Numbered from the stretch's first letter, positions 52,732 to 63,335 are shown. The stretch: DNA of 64,000 nucleotides from Megascapheus bottae (GCA_024803745.1 JANJXV010000013.1:13009001-13073000), one strand, 5' to 3'. Translations and numbers: made by a program. The notes: generated by a model not told the origin, from the sequence alone.

Positions 52732-52940
52732 GGGGCCAGGAGTTTGGCCTAGTGGTAGAGTGCCTAGCATGCACAAATACCTGGTTCGATTGCTTGGTAC
52801 CACATACATAGAAAAACAAAAACAAAACATAAGTGGTGCTGTGGCTCAAGGGTAGAGCTCTAGCCCTCTATCCTTGAGAAAGCTCAAGGACAGTGCTCAG
52901 GCCTTGAGTTCAAGGCCCAGGACTGGCAAAAAAAAAAAAA
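52732..52940 (+). mobile_element. IDL-Geo SINE
   Basis: Complete, with a duplicated 'tagccctctatc' touch in the Geo half and an A13 tail. Confidence 0.88.
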
Positions 52941-52949
52941 ATACAAAGA

Positions 52950-53300
52950 ATCAACAAACCATGGAAAAAATGACAACTGGCAAACTCTCTTAAGAAATGC
53001 GAATTAAAACAATTAAACATACTATCTTCATCAGCAAATAAGTAAAACCTAGTTTGGGCCAAAAAATACAAACACTATTTCTCTGAAGGACAATTTGGAA
53101 CTACTCACCAAAAATTTCAAGTCATAACCTATTGACTCAGCAATTTCCATTTCAGGAATTTATCTTATAAATGTCCGGGAACAAGTTTACAGAGGTATAT
53201 AAAAATGGTTGCTACAGCATTTCTTGAAATAGCAAAACACTAAAAACAACATAAATGTCTGACATTAAGATACTGAACATACATACACAAACATGATGAG
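52950..53300 (+). mobile_element. L1 3' region relic
   Basis: 'cctattgactcagcaatttccatttcagg' and 'gcatttcttgaaatagcaaaacactaaaaacaacataaatg' are the end of an old L1 in sense. Confidence 0.7.
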
Positions 53301-53371
53301 AACATAATATACATTTACACACATAATGTGTATCTTTCACATACACTTAACCATTCCTGAAAGATGTGTAA

Positions 53372-53480
53372 GTGGGGCTGGGAGTATTGCTCATGCACAA
53401 AGCCCTGGGCTCAATTCCCAGAACCAATAATAATAATAACAATAATAATAAATGATAATAATAATAATAATAATAATAGA
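53372..53480 (+). mobile_element. ID-like fragment with (TAA)n tail
   Basis: 'ggggctgggagtattgctcatgc' to 'ctcaattcccagaacc', then TAA units from 53425 to 53478. Confidence 0.65.
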
Positions 53481-53489
53481 TACTAAAGA

Positions 53490-53688
53490 GGGGCCAGGAG
53501 TTTGGCCTAGTGGTAGAGTGCTTGCCTAGCATGCACGAAGACCTGGATTTGATTCCTCAGTACCACATACATAGAAAAAAGCTAGAAATGGTGCTGAGGC
53601 CCAAATGGTAGAGCTCCAGCCTTGAGAGAGTCCAAGGACAGGACTCAGGCCCTGAGCTCAAGCCCAGGACCAGCAAAAAAAAAAGATA
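53490..53688 (+). mobile_element. IDL-Geo SINE
   Basis: Target duplication 'agatactaaaga' at 53478 and 53684. Confidence 0.92.
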
Positions 53689-53702
53689 CTAAAGAAATGT
53701 AG

Positions 53703-53908
53703 GACTGGGAGTTTGGCCTAGTGGTAGAGAGCTTGCCTAGCATGCACGGAGGCCTGGGTTCGATTCCTTGGTACCATATACATAGGAAAAAAAAAGCCGG
53801 AAGTTGTGCTAAAGCTCTAGTGGTAGAGCTCTAGCCTTGAGAAAGTCCAAGGATAGTGCTCAGGTCCTGAGCTCAAGCCCAGGAATGGCAAAAAAAAAAA
53901 AAAAAAAG
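53703..53908 (+). mobile_element. IDL-Geo SINE nested in composite SINE
   Basis: Complete, A18 tail, directly followed by the truncated B1-like piece below. Confidence 0.88.
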
Positions 53909-54009
53909 AATCTCATGGACTTCAGTACTTGAGCTGACGTTGACCACGATCTTGAGATCTCAGCCTCCTGAGTAGCTAGGATTACAGGAGTGAGCTGCCA
54001 TGCCCAGCT
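53909..54009 (-). mobile_element. B1-like half of a composite SINE
   Basis: 'gaatctcatggacttcagtac' to 'gagctgccatgcccagct'; cut off at the preceding insertion. Confidence 0.75.
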
Positions 54010-54465
54010 CTCTTTTATTTTCTTTTAATCTTTCAAAATGAGGTATGTAATTGAGAAATAATATTCCCTCAAATATCCTTTTCCAGTTGCTGCCAAAATT
54101 CTCTTGTCCTATGCACTCTCAAATTTCGCAGAAGTGTTATCTATAACACTCTAACTCCTAAATTTTCATTCACTTGTCAGCTCATGGTTGATTTCCAAAC
54201 CCCACACCTACCCCACCTCCATAGGCCATTTTTCCTTAGATCACCAATGATCTCTGTGTTGCTAAAATGCCAGGCATACTGGTAAGCCCTTATTTGTCCT
54301 GATTTCTCAATAGCACATGGTTCAAACAATGATATGCCAGACCTCTCTCCTTGCCTGCCATGTGTTCTCTACTTTGGCCTCTCCTTCTCAATCTCATTGG
54401 CAATCTCTATCACGCTCCGCTCAAGTTTCTCAAGGTTTGATTTGTGAGGTTTTCCTCTTACCTTT
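54010..54465. other. MRPL48 intron, no recognised element
   Basis: Unique sequence. 'ctaacaccctaactcc'-like and 'tcctgccatgtgttctc' wording may be an old L1/LTR piece, not assignable. Confidence 0.4.
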
Positions 54466-54660
54466 TCCCCCAGCCCCGATCCTGGGACTTGAACTCAGGG
54501 CCTGGGCACTGTCCTTGAGCTTTCTCAAGGCTAGCACTCTATCACTTGAGCCACAGCACCACTTTCAGATTTTTCTGTGTATGTGGTACCAAGGAATTGA
54601 TTCCAGTGCTTCCTGCATTGTTGGCAAGCATTCTATGACTAGGCCAAACTTCAAGCCCCC
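54466..54660 (-). mobile_element. IDL-Geo SINE
   Basis: Inverted, no T run at its tail end; 'ttaccttttcccccagccc' before and 'cctacctctctttt' after. Confidence 0.83.
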
Positions 54661-54739
54661 TACCTCTCTTTTAATCGAAGACTTTTGGGTGAATAATTCT
54701 TCCTGACAAGAGAGAGAGGTAGTCAAAGATTGCAGAATA

Positions 54740-54811
54740 AGTCCCAGGCAGAGTGGTGCCTATAATTCCAGCAGTCAGGAATCAGTCTAGGTCAGCCCAG
54801 GCTGTTGTGAC
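54740..54811 (+). mobile_element. B1-like SINE fragment
   Basis: 'aggcagagtggtgcctataattccagcagtc' only; its tail became the GATA tract. Confidence 0.5.
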
Positions 54812-54837
54812 AGATAGATAGATAGCCTTGCTGTTGT

Positions 54838-54882
<45 letters not shown>

Positions 54883-54907
54883 GTAGACAGATAGGTAGAT
54901 AGATAGA
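54812..54907. repeat. (GATA)n microsatellite
   Basis: Short GATA run, a 15-base spacer, then about 17 units with GGTA variants. Confidence 0.95.
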
Positions 54908-55049
54908 ATAAATATATGGTAGAGCCAGAATCCAAACTTTCTCTAGGGTTCTCTATGGGATTCCTGATTTTCCCTACTACTTCATGTTCTTGCCCAAGCA
55001 TCTCCTTTGTGAGAAGTAGAAGTAAGTCTCTGCCATTCTTCTCAAACAC

Positions 55050-55234
55050 TTTGTTTGTTTTGCCAGTCCTGGGCTTGAGCTCAGGGCCTGAGCACTATCC
55101 TTGGACTTTCTCAAGGCTAGAGCTCTACCCCTTGAGCCTCAGCACCACTCCTGGGTATGTGGTACTGAGGAATCAAACCCAGGTCTTTGTGCATGCTAGG
55201 CAAGCACTCTACCACTAACCCAAACTCCTGACCC
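55050..55234 (-). mobile_element. IDL-Geo SINE
   Basis: Inverted; lacks about 15 bases at the 'cttttttctatg' junction. 'ctcaaacacttt' before and 'ctcaaagacattt' after suggest the target duplication. Confidence 0.86.
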
Positions 55235-55302
55235 TCAAAGACATTTTGTATCATTCTAGACAAAATTATTAGAGAATGCTAGAGGGTTACTTAAGTCAGA
55301 CC

Positions 55303-55554
55303 AACTAGATACTGGTGGCTCACTCCTGAAATCCTAGCTAATCAGGAAGCTAAGATCTGAGAATCAGGTATCAAACCCAGCCTGGAAAAGTTCCTGTGAG
55401 ACTATTATTTCCAATTAACAACCAGAAAACCAGAAGTGGCACTGTGACTCAAAGTGGTAGAGCACTAACCTTGAGCAAAAGAGTTCAGGAACAACAACTA
55501 GTTCCTTAGTTCAAGCCCCACAACCAACCAACCAAAAAAAAAAAAAAAAAAAAA
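55303..55554 (+). mobile_element. B1-like/Geo composite SINE beside an exon
   Basis: Full-length; its A22 tail ends 10 bases from the first base of the MRPL48 exon at 55564, so after splicing-strand inversion it is a long T run just inside the donor. Confidence 0.88.
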
Positions 55555-55563
55555 GGAACTTAC

Positions 55564-55601
55564 CTGCTGAACAAATGGGATTATCTCCTGATAATCTGAA
55601 T
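55564..55601 (-). CDS. MRPL48: MRPL48 coding exon (most upstream seen)
   Basis: A 38-base exon on the minus strand: acceptor 'tctctctctctttag', donor 'gtaagttcc'. With one base at each end belonging to split codons, it encodes FRLSGDNPICSA; the matching human stretch precedes the GGI segment. The split glycine (G|GT) fits the exon at 49071-49159. The N-terminal part with the start codon and mitochondrial presequence was not found between 55602 and 64000 and is probably outside the window. Confidence 0.9.
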
Positions 55602-55753
55602 CTAAAGAGAGAGAGAGAAAAGAAATGTATGTTGAATGCAATTAAATATCTACATTTACTTGCAAAGTACCAAAACATGTATGTTCCTCACTAAGGATGT
55701 ATCAATGCTGGATATCTCCTTATTTCTATAAACATTATTAAGAGCCTACTATG

Positions 55754-55953
55754 TGGCCGGGAGTTTGGCTTAGTGGTAGAGTGCTTGCTTGGCATGCACG
55801 AAGACCCGGGTTTGATTTCTCGGTACCACATACATGGGAAAAGCTGGAAGTGATGTTGTGGCTCAAGTGGTAGAGCTCTAGCCTTGAGAAAATCCAAGGA
55901 CAGTGCTCAGGCCCTGAGCTCAAGGCCAGGAATGGCCAAAAAAAAAAAAATTA
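55754..55953 (+). mobile_element. IDL-Geo SINE
   Basis: 'ggccgggagtttggcttagtgg' to 'ggccaggaatggcc' and an A13 tail. Confidence 0.88.
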
Positions 55954-55956
55954 CCA

Positions 55957-56055
55957 AACTGGAGATACAGCTCAAGTGGTAGGACGCCAACTATAGGCAA
56001 AAAGGCCAAGTGAGAGCACAAGGACCAGGAATCTAAGTAAGACCCCCAATATGGA
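55957..56055 (+). mobile_element. ID/Geo-type right half
   Basis: 'aactggagatacagctcaagtggtaggacgcc' with 'ccaagtgagagcacaaggacc'; like the variant right half at 50650-50738. Confidence 0.6.
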
Positions 56056-56156
56056 GCCAAGAAGAAACTGCTTGATTTTGTAGATATTTCAAAAGTGAAA
56101 ATAGGTTTTGTTAAAGAACAACGTAGAATGAGAGAAATAACAATGTCAAGAATAAT

Positions 56157-56398
56157 GCCAAGCTGGTGGTGGCTCACACCTGTAATCCTAGCTACTCAGG
56201 AGGCTGAGATCTGAGGATCAAGGTGCAAAGCCAGCCTGGGCACAAAAGGATCTGAGACTCTTATCTCCAATTAACTTTAAGAAAAGGGAAGTGGGGCTTG
56301 GCTCTAGGGTACGATGGTAGCCTTGAGCTGAAGAGCTCAGGGAAAGCACCCAGGCCAAGTTCAAGCCCCCTGACCCACAAAAAAAAAAAAAAAAAGAT
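56157..56398 (+). mobile_element. B1-like/Geo composite SINE
   Basis: Full-length; 'ggtggtggctcacacctgtaatcctagctac' head and A17 tail; flanked by 'aataatgccaag' and 'ataataccaagg'. Confidence 0.9.
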
Positions 56399-56871
56399 AA
56401 TACCAAGGATTTTTGGCATTTTTGAGTAGCTAAGTGAAACTGCCTTTTACTGAGAATGAGGGAAGAACAAGATGACAGAGAATTAAAGCTTGAAATGCTT
56501 AGTGTCCAGACATACAAGTGCAGATGAAGAAAGAAAACATTGTAGGAATTGTGAATGTTACAATTAACTACATTCCTTACCAATATCCTTACCTTAAGAG
56601 GGAAAAGACTTGTTTAGAAACAGTATTGTTCCCTAGGCTCAGCACCTACAACAAAAGTCATATTAGAATAATAACTTTCACAGACTTCCAAACACCTCTC
56701 TTCAAAGAGGATGATAACCCAAACTATACAACCCCCAGTACCCTAGTATTCTCACCCTAGTAAAGACTCTCATCTAGCAAAGAAGGTATAAGAAGAGCAT
56801 ACAATACTATACAATATAGTAGCATATATTAATAATGACATCAGGCAACTTCAGTGGCAGCCTCTGCTCCC
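56399..56871. other. MRPL48 intron, no recognised element
   Basis: Unique AT-rich sequence; no exon found. Confidence 0.45.
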
Positions 56872-57885
56872 ATTTTCTTTTTTTATTGTTATTATAAAGA
56901 TGATTTACAAAGGAGTTAATTTCATAAATCAGGTAATGAGTACATTTCTTTTTCAAGAATTTCACCCCTCTCACTCACTCTCTCCCAGTTTTCCCCTCCC
57001 ATCCTCATGGACAAGCTGTATAGTCCATTTTCAACATAGATTCTAGGGAATACCACTGCCTAATTTTTCACTCTTTGTCCCTTCATTTCTGTGCCCCCCT
57101 TGCGCTCCCCAAAACTGATAAGACAAAAAGAAAATAAAACAAAAACAACAAAGAAAAACCCTCTTCTTTCCATTTTCTAGAGTTCGTTTCAATAAATATT
57201 ATATGATCTGAGACAGATAAGCTTTGGGTCTTTTGTGTTTCTCCCTTAATAGTATCTTCCTTTGGTCTCACCGTGTGTGAATGCCTAGAGTCCTGTATAA
57301 TTTATTATGTCCTGGCATATTTTAGACATAGTTTCTGCATATTAGAGAAAATATATGAGCCATTTGTCTCTCTGAGCTTGGCTTACTTCACTTAATTTGT
57401 TCTAGGTCCATCCATTTTCCTGCAAATGACATATTATTCTTTCTAATGGCTGGATAAATTTCCATTGTTTACAGGAACATTTTTTTTAATCCATTCATTT
57501 ATTGTAGGGCATCTGGGCTGTTTTCATAGCTTGGCTATTGTGAATAGTGCAGCAATGAACATGGATGTGCAAGTGTCTTTATGGTATCCTGGTTTGTGCT
57601 GTTCTGAGTGGTATGGCTGGGTCACAGGAAAGATCTTTGCTAAGTTTATTGAGTAAATTCCAAACTGCTGTCCAAAGTAGTTGTACCAGTTTACATTCCT
57701 ATCAACAGTACTATGGGGTTCCTTTTTTCCCCACATCCCTGCCAACAATTGTTGATGTTCAAATTTATGATATTGGTGAATCTAACTGGGGTGAGATGGA
57801 ATTTCAGAGTTGTTTTGATTTGCATTTCCTTTACGACTGCTTCCATTTTTCAATTACAGTCTGCCCTTTAAGCACCTCCTGGAAA
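56872..57885 (-). mobile_element. L1 3' end, 1 kb, 5' truncated
   Basis: The best L1 copy in the window. Read on the minus strand it goes from the end of the coding part ('tgttcattgctgcactattcac' type wording at 57540-57570) through 'gagagacaaatggctcat' and the purine-rich 'gggaggggaaaactgggagag' to an A-rich end at 56880. Confidence 0.85.
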
Positions 57886-57972
57886 GATCAGGGGTATAGC
57901 CTAACTAAGGAAGTATTTGACATACACGAAGTGCTTTTATAAACCAGATAAGAAACACTAAATGTCTGTCTA

Positions 57973-58175
57973 AGCTGGGTGCCAGTGGCTCATGCCTATA
58001 AGTCTGGCATTCAGGAGGCTGACATTCAAAGCCAGCCTGAGAAGAAAAGTCCATGAGACTCTTATCTCCAACTAACTAGGAAAATGCCAGAAGTAGAACA
58101 GGGGCCCAAGCAGTAGCGTGACAGCCTTGAGCCAAAAAACTCAGGAACAGAGTTCAATCCCCAGGACAGGCATTT
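57973..58175 (+). mobile_element. B1-like/Geo composite SINE
   Basis: 'gctgggtgccagtggctcatgcctataag' to 'agttcaatccccaggac'; no A tail left. Confidence 0.78.
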
Positions 58176-58589
58176 AAGGGGGAAAATAAAGTGTCCATAA
58201 GATCCCTTAACATCAACAGAAAATCTTGCTCACTATGGATAGCAATTTTAGTTCCTTCAATGTGTATACGTGAAAAGCATCTTATGCAAATACATGGAAA
58301 ATCTGAGAAACTATCACAGTCCAGAACAGCCTGAGGAAACATAATGACTTAACATAATGCAATATCCTGGGTGGGATCCTGGAACAGAAAGGGAACATTA
58401 AATAAAAACTATAGAAAAAACCCTGGAATTTAGCCAGGACACTCTGGGTTATCTGTAACTGGGTGCATTTGCTGTGTCTGTCAGTATGAGCACTGTGGAA
58501 ATGAAGTAATTTTGTTTTCCTTTTTTTTTCAGTGACTATAAAGTGCTTGCCAAGAACATGACATGTAATGACATAGAAATATTTCAGTG
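58176..58589. other. MRPL48 intron, no recognised element
   Basis: Unique; nothing identified. Confidence 0.45.
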
Positions 58590-58885
58590 GCCAGGTGCTG
58601 GGCACCAGTAGCTCATGCCTGTAATCTTAGCTATTCAGGAGGCTGAGATCTGAGAATCAAGGTTCAAAGCCAGCCCAGGCAAAGTAGGACCTGAGACTCT
58701 TATCTCCAATTAACCTCCAGAAAACAGGAAATGGGACTTGACCCAAGGGTAGCCTTGAGCAGAAGAGCTCAGTAACAGTGCCCAGGCCCTGGGCTAGGGT
58801 GGTAGCCTTGAGCTGAAGAGCTCAGGAATAGCACCAAGGCTGAGTTCAAGCCCCATGGCTCATTTAAAAAAAAAACAAAAAAACC
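58590..58885 (+). mobile_element. B1-like/Geo composite SINE with duplicated right part
   Basis: The right-half segment 'gggtagccttgagc.gaagagctca' to 'gcccaggc' occurs twice (58746-58795 and 58799-58845). Confidence 0.82.
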
Positions 58886-59157
58886 CTCAACCTATAAGGG
58901 AAAGGTACCAGGAAGATATGAATAGTTTACCTTTCTAGTCTGAGGTGTATTTTGGTGGTGATGAAATTATACACTTATATTAAAGAGCTAAGCAATATCA
59001 CAGGCATTAGATGATGTGGCTAGGAGATCCAAATGGAGATTACCCAAAGTTCTCAGCTTTTGCAGTATGACAGACATTTTTAAGGATCTGCTCAGAACAA
59101 TGAACAATGAACAAAAAACAAATGCTTATAGACACAGTCACACACAGAGTATGCACA

Positions 59158-59345
59158 TGGCTGGGAGTGTGGCCTAGTGGTGGAGTGCTCACCTAGCATG
59201 CACAAAACCCTGGGTTCAATTCTCGGTATCACAAACCCAGAAAAAGCTGGAAGTGGTAGAATGCTAGCCTTGAGGAAGCTCAAAGACAGTGCCCGGGCCC
59301 TGAGTTCAAGCCCCAGGACACACAAAAAAAAAAAAGAAAAAGAGT
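59158..59345 (+). mobile_element. IDL-Geo SINE
   Basis: 'gagtatgcacat' before and 'gagtatgcacac' after are the target duplication; a part of the Geo start is deleted. Confidence 0.9.
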
Positions 59346-59419
59346 ATGCACACTACCTCAGGTCATCAAAACTCAGTATCACTCAAGCACACCAATGCTA
59401 AATTAAGAAATCCTACTCC

Positions 59420-59488
59420 TGGGCAGAGAGTTTGGCCTAGTGGTAGAGTGCTTGCCTAGCATGCAAGAAGACTCAGGTTCAATTCCTA
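59420..59488 (+). mobile_element. ID-like half of an IDL-Geo SINE
   Basis: Left monomer only, stopping at 'ggttcaattcctact', so probably cut by a deletion. Confidence 0.72.
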
Positions 59489-59574
59489 CTCATCTTCAAG
59501 ACTGTGCACATTCAATTATGCTTTGCTTTGGCAAATAAATGATTAGAAAGAAATTAATGAATAATAATCAATTC

Positions 59575-59768
59575 TTTTTTTTTTTCCAGTCCTGGGCTTG
59601 GGCTCAGGGCCTGAGCACTGTCCTTGGACTTTCTCAAGGCTAGCACTCTACCACTTGAGCCTCAGCACCACTTCTGGCTTTTTGCTATGTATGTGGTACC
59701 AAGGAATCGAACCCGGGTCTTCGTGCATGGTAGGCAAGCACTCTACCACTAGGCCAAACTCCCGGCCC
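59575..59768 (-). mobile_element. IDL-Geo SINE with perfect target duplication
   Basis: 'aataataatcaattct' at about 59560 and 59768, identical; near-consensus sequence, hence recent. Confidence 0.95.
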
Positions 59769-59865
59769 AATAATAATCAATTCTGACCTAACCACTCATA
59801 TCTACTTTGTTGAATATATATCATGTATGTAAGTAATAGTAATTGTCCTTACATGTAATTATTTC

Positions 59866-60080
59866 GGGGCCGGGAGTTTGGCCTAGTGGTTAAAGTGCTT
59901 GCCTAGCATGCATGAAGACCTGGGTTCGATTCCTCGGTACCACATACATAGAAAAAGCCAGAAGTGGTGCTGAGGCTCAAGTGGTAGAGCTCTAGCCTTG
60001 AGAAAGTCCAAGGACAGTGCTCAGGCCCTGAGCTCAAGCCCAGGACTGGCAAAAAAAGAAAATAAATAAAAAATAAAGTC
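59866..60080 (+). mobile_element. IDL-Geo SINE
   Basis: Near-consensus copy starting 'ggggccgggagtttggcc', A/AAAT tail. Confidence 0.93.
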
Positions 60081-60280
60081 CAAAATTTCTTCACTATTCT
60101 ATGTTTTCTCTCACATAAAGTACCTAGGAAATCAAGGGGAAAAAGATTAAATGTAGGAAGTCTCTCAAGGAATATAAAGCTATAAAGATCAGGAAGCATA
60201 TGAATAGACAAAAGAAAGGCTAAAGTATATAGATAATTTTTTAAAGCACCATTAAGTCACATATTAAAAAACTTCATGAC

Positions 60281-60555
60281 CAGGTGCTACTAGTGGTTCA
60301 TGCCTATAATCCTAACTTCTCAGGAGGTTGAGATGTGAAGATTTAAAGTTCAAAGCCAGCCTGGGTGGAAAAGTCCAAGAGACTCTTACCTCCAATTAAA
60401 ACTAGCAAAAAGCTGGAAGTGGAGTCTGACTCAAGTCATAGAGCACCAGTTTCCAGTGGAAAAAGCCAAGAGAGAGCATGAGACCCTGAGTTCAAGCCTC
60501 CATACAGCACCAAAAAAGAAAACAAAAATAAAATGAAACAACAACAACAACAAAA
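60281..60555 (+). mobile_element. B1-like/Geo composite SINE, variant right half
   Basis: Left half normal; right half 'gctggaagtggagtctgactcaagtcatagagcacc' with 'agagagcatgagaccctgagttcaagcc'. (CAA)n tail to 60553. Confidence 0.78.
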
Positions 60556-61339
60556 GTATTTGTGCAACATGCTTATCCTAATACTACCAGAATAAAAGAC
60601 TAGGGAACTAAGAGCCTCTGGAAAACTCAGGCTTCAAAGTTACAGCAGATGACTCAAAGGTTGCTTCGGGCCCAATATCTACTATCCATGCCAAATAGAA
60701 TAGAAACCGGAATGAAGAGAATATATTTTTAAATAGGTCACTTCATATAGAAGATGCTTTGAATGGGAAGAGAAATCTAGATGAAACTGCTTTCTCCTCA
60801 TTTTAATTGTTCAGATTCTAAGTCTCAACAATAGCTAAGGATTTAATTATCTAAAAGCTAGGCTTAAATACTTGACAACTCTCTGGAAGACATTCAGATC
60901 ATGGTGTGAACTCTTCTTTTTGGCTCTGGGAAATGTGCTTCCTCTCCCCTGCAATGCTCGGCATTATTTATCAGGACAAAAGTAATCTATTTTGAGACTG
61001 AATCCACAAATAGCCCCTTCCCCCAGTCAGCAGATGAACAGCTTGGGCTCTGCAAGTGGAAGAGGAGTGCAGTAATGCTACTAAATGAATGAATGAATGA
61101 GGACACAGCTGCTGCAGTCATCACAAAAATACTTGTCCTGTGAACTCTATAGCCAGGAACTAAGAAGGGAATGTATAGATCCAAAAAAACACAAAGTTAT
61201 AGAGCAATATCTATAGTGGGAGGAATACCTTCAAACAACAGAGCCCAGGGTAGATCATGAATGCACGAATTTCGGGCCTTATACAAACAAATGAGAGCTG
61301 TTTACGAATATTAATGGTATACTTGCACATCAATATTAT
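60556..61339. other. MRPL48 intron, repeat-free block
   Basis: Nearly 800 bases with only an (AATG)4 run at 61085. No exon with MRPL48 N-terminal wording was found on the minus strand. Confidence 0.5.
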
Positions 61340-61534
61340 TTTTTTTTTCTGCCAGTCCTGGGCTTGAGCTCAGGGCCTGAGCACTGGCCTTGGGCTTTCC
61401 TCAAGGCTAGTGTTCTACCCTAAGCCACCACACCATTTCTGGCTTTTTCTATGTATGTGGCACTGAGGAATTGAACCCGGGTCTTCATGCATGCTAGACA
61501 GGCACTCTACCACTAGGCCAAACTCCCAGCCCCC
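61338..61534 (-). mobile_element. IDL-Geo SINE
   Basis: Inverted; target duplication 'caatattattttt' (61331 and 61534). Confidence 0.92.
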
Positions 61535-61567
61535 AATATTATTTTTAAATGCCACCTATTGAATATA

Positions 61568-61818
61568 CTTTTTTTTTTTTGTCAGTCATAACAACAACAA
61601 CAAAAAACCTTGGGGCCTGAGCATTGTCCCTGAGCTCTTTTGCTAAGGCTAGTATTCTATCACTTTGAGCCACAGTGCCACTTCCAGCTTTTGAGTGGTT
61701 AATTGGAGATAAGTCTCATGCGGACTTTTCTGTCCAGGCCGGCTTCAAACCACAATCCTCATATCTCAGCCTCCTGAGAAGCTAGGAATACAAGCATGAG
61801 CCACCACAAGTGCCAAGC
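61568..61818 (-). mobile_element. B1-like/Geo composite SINE
   Basis: Inverted; carries a short A/CAA insertion near 61590 inside the Geo end. Confidence 0.78.
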
Positions 61819-61863
61819 TGAATATATTATTTGAGCTAAATACTTATCTACTATTTAATCTTA

Positions 61864-62080
61864 GCCAAGAAAGGTAGTATATACCTATAATCTCAGCTAC
61901 TCAAGAAGTGGATACAGGAGGATCACAAGTTCAAAGCTACCCTAGGTAAAGTTAATCAGACCTTATCTCAAAACAAAATAAAAAATAAAAGTGCTAGGGC
62001 CTAACTCAAGTAGTAGAGTGCTGACCTAGCAAACATGAGGCCTCAGGTTCAATCACTCCTGTACTGTAATAACAACCTCC
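61864..62080 (+). mobile_element. B1-ID dimer
   Basis: B1-like 'gtatatacctataatctcagctactc' with a full 'ggaggatcacaagttcaaagc', A-rich linker, then ID-like 'gggcctaactcaagtagtagagtgc'. Lacks the Geo wording. Confidence 0.7.
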
Positions 62081-62453
62081 AATACAGGCATAAAGATAAT
62101 TGCTTCTATCATGTGGAGGGAAAAGTGGAGGTTTACATAAATTGCCAAAAGTTAGAGCTGGTAAGAGGCACTAGGTATGCTTGAACCCAAAACCCATGTT
62201 TTCCACTCTGCCACAGTACCTCTAAAAACAGTGGTATCAACTTATACTAGTAAAATTTATGTGCTACTAATAATAGTGTCAATAATCCTATCATTTAGCT
62301 CAGTCCTGATGGCTCAGACTATAATCAGAGTATAATCCTATACTCAGGAGGCTGAGATTTGAATATCACCAGCACAAACAGGCAAGTCTATAAGACTTTA
62401 TCTGCAAGTAACTAGCAGGCAAGTTTATGAGACTCTATCTGCAATTAACCAGT

Positions 62454-62487
<34 letters not shown>

Positions 62488-62541
62488 CATACAGACTCAC
62501 CAGCACAAGCAGGCAAGTTTATGAGATTCTATCTGCAATTA

Positions 62542-62544
<3 letters not shown>

Positions 62545-62605
<61 letters not shown>
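62545..62605. repeat. (GA)n microsatellite
   Basis: About 30 uninterrupted GA units; a shorter GA/GACA run is at 62454-62488. Confidence 0.95.
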
Positions 62606-62608
<3 letters not shown>

Positions 62609-62646
62609 GGAACCATGGTCAAGTAGTAGAGTAAAAAAAAAGCTAA

Positions 62647-62858
62647 GGGGCCGGGAGTTTGGCCTAGTGGTTAAGGTGCTTGCCTAGCATGCATGAGGAC
62701 CCGGGTTCGATTCCTCGGTACCACATACATAGAAAAAAGCCGGAAGTGGTGCTGAGGCTCTAGTGGTAGAGCTCTAGCCTTGAGAAAGCCCAAGGACAGT
62801 GCTCAGGCCCTGAGCTCAAGCCCAGGACTGGCAAAAAAAAAAAAAAAAAAAAAAAAGC
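62647..62858 (+). mobile_element. IDL-Geo SINE, nested
   Basis: Near consensus, A25 tail, target duplication 'aaaaaaagctaagg' (62634 and 62850). Confidence 0.93.
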
Positions 62859-62867
62859 TAAGGGAAA

Positions 62868-63102
62868 TCTGGGTGCCCTTAGCTCATGCCTGTAATCCTA
62901 GCTACTCAGAAAGCTGAGATCTGAGGATCATGATTCAAAGCCAGCCAGGTACTAACATCCCTGAGACTCCTATCTCCAATTAACCACCAGAAAACCAGAA
63001 GTGGTGTTGTGGCTCAAGTGGTAGAGCATTGGCCTTGAACTGAAGAGCTTACAGACAGCACCAAGGCCCAGAGTTCAAATCCATGACTGAAAAAAAAAAA
63101 AA
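62868..63102 (+). mobile_element. B1-like/Geo composite SINE, nested
   Basis: Full-length copy between two 'aaaaaaagctaaggga' motifs, so it landed at the same site as the IDL-Geo before it. Confidence 0.9.
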
Positions 63103-63159
63103 AGCTAAGGGAAGGTATCTAGGACCTGAGTTCAAGAGTTCAACCCCAGTTTGAGTGTG

Positions 63160-63335
63160 CACACACATACACACACATGCACAAATCATTACCATTACCA
63201 TCATCATCATCCTATCATTTGTTGAAGACCTGTCATATGCTAAATTTCGTCTCCTCACAATAGTCTCTGAAGTAGGATATTTCCACCCTCATTTACAGAA
63301 AACCAAAGCTCAAAAAGGCAAATTAAAGGCTAGAG
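63160..63335 (-). mobile_element. MIR relic
   Basis: Inverted MIR: 'gaagacctgtcatatgctaaat', 'cctcacaatagtctctgaagtagg', 'atttacagaaaacc'. Confidence 0.6.

Larger units (their letters stand above)
62296..63155 (+). mobile_element. B1-like/Geo composite SINE, expanded and twice interrupted
   Basis: Head at 62296-62400; a segment around 'caggcaagtttatgagactctatctgcaattaac' is present three times (62390, 62413, 62510) with GA runs between; the right-half remnant 'ctaagggaaggtatctaggacctgagttcaag' is at 63103-63155. An IDL-Geo and a second composite SINE lie between. Confidence 0.75.

Noticed and set aside
57465..57942. 125-codon open frame near 57565 as a possible MRPL48 upstream exon or gene
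   Set aside because: It lies within antisense L1 3' sequence and is on the wrong strand for MRPL48.
59866..59945. tRNA-like sequence with A and B boxes (and all similar heads)
   Set aside because: It is the ID-like head of a SINE joined to Geo and an A tail; no separate tRNA gene with a full cloverleaf and T terminator was seen.
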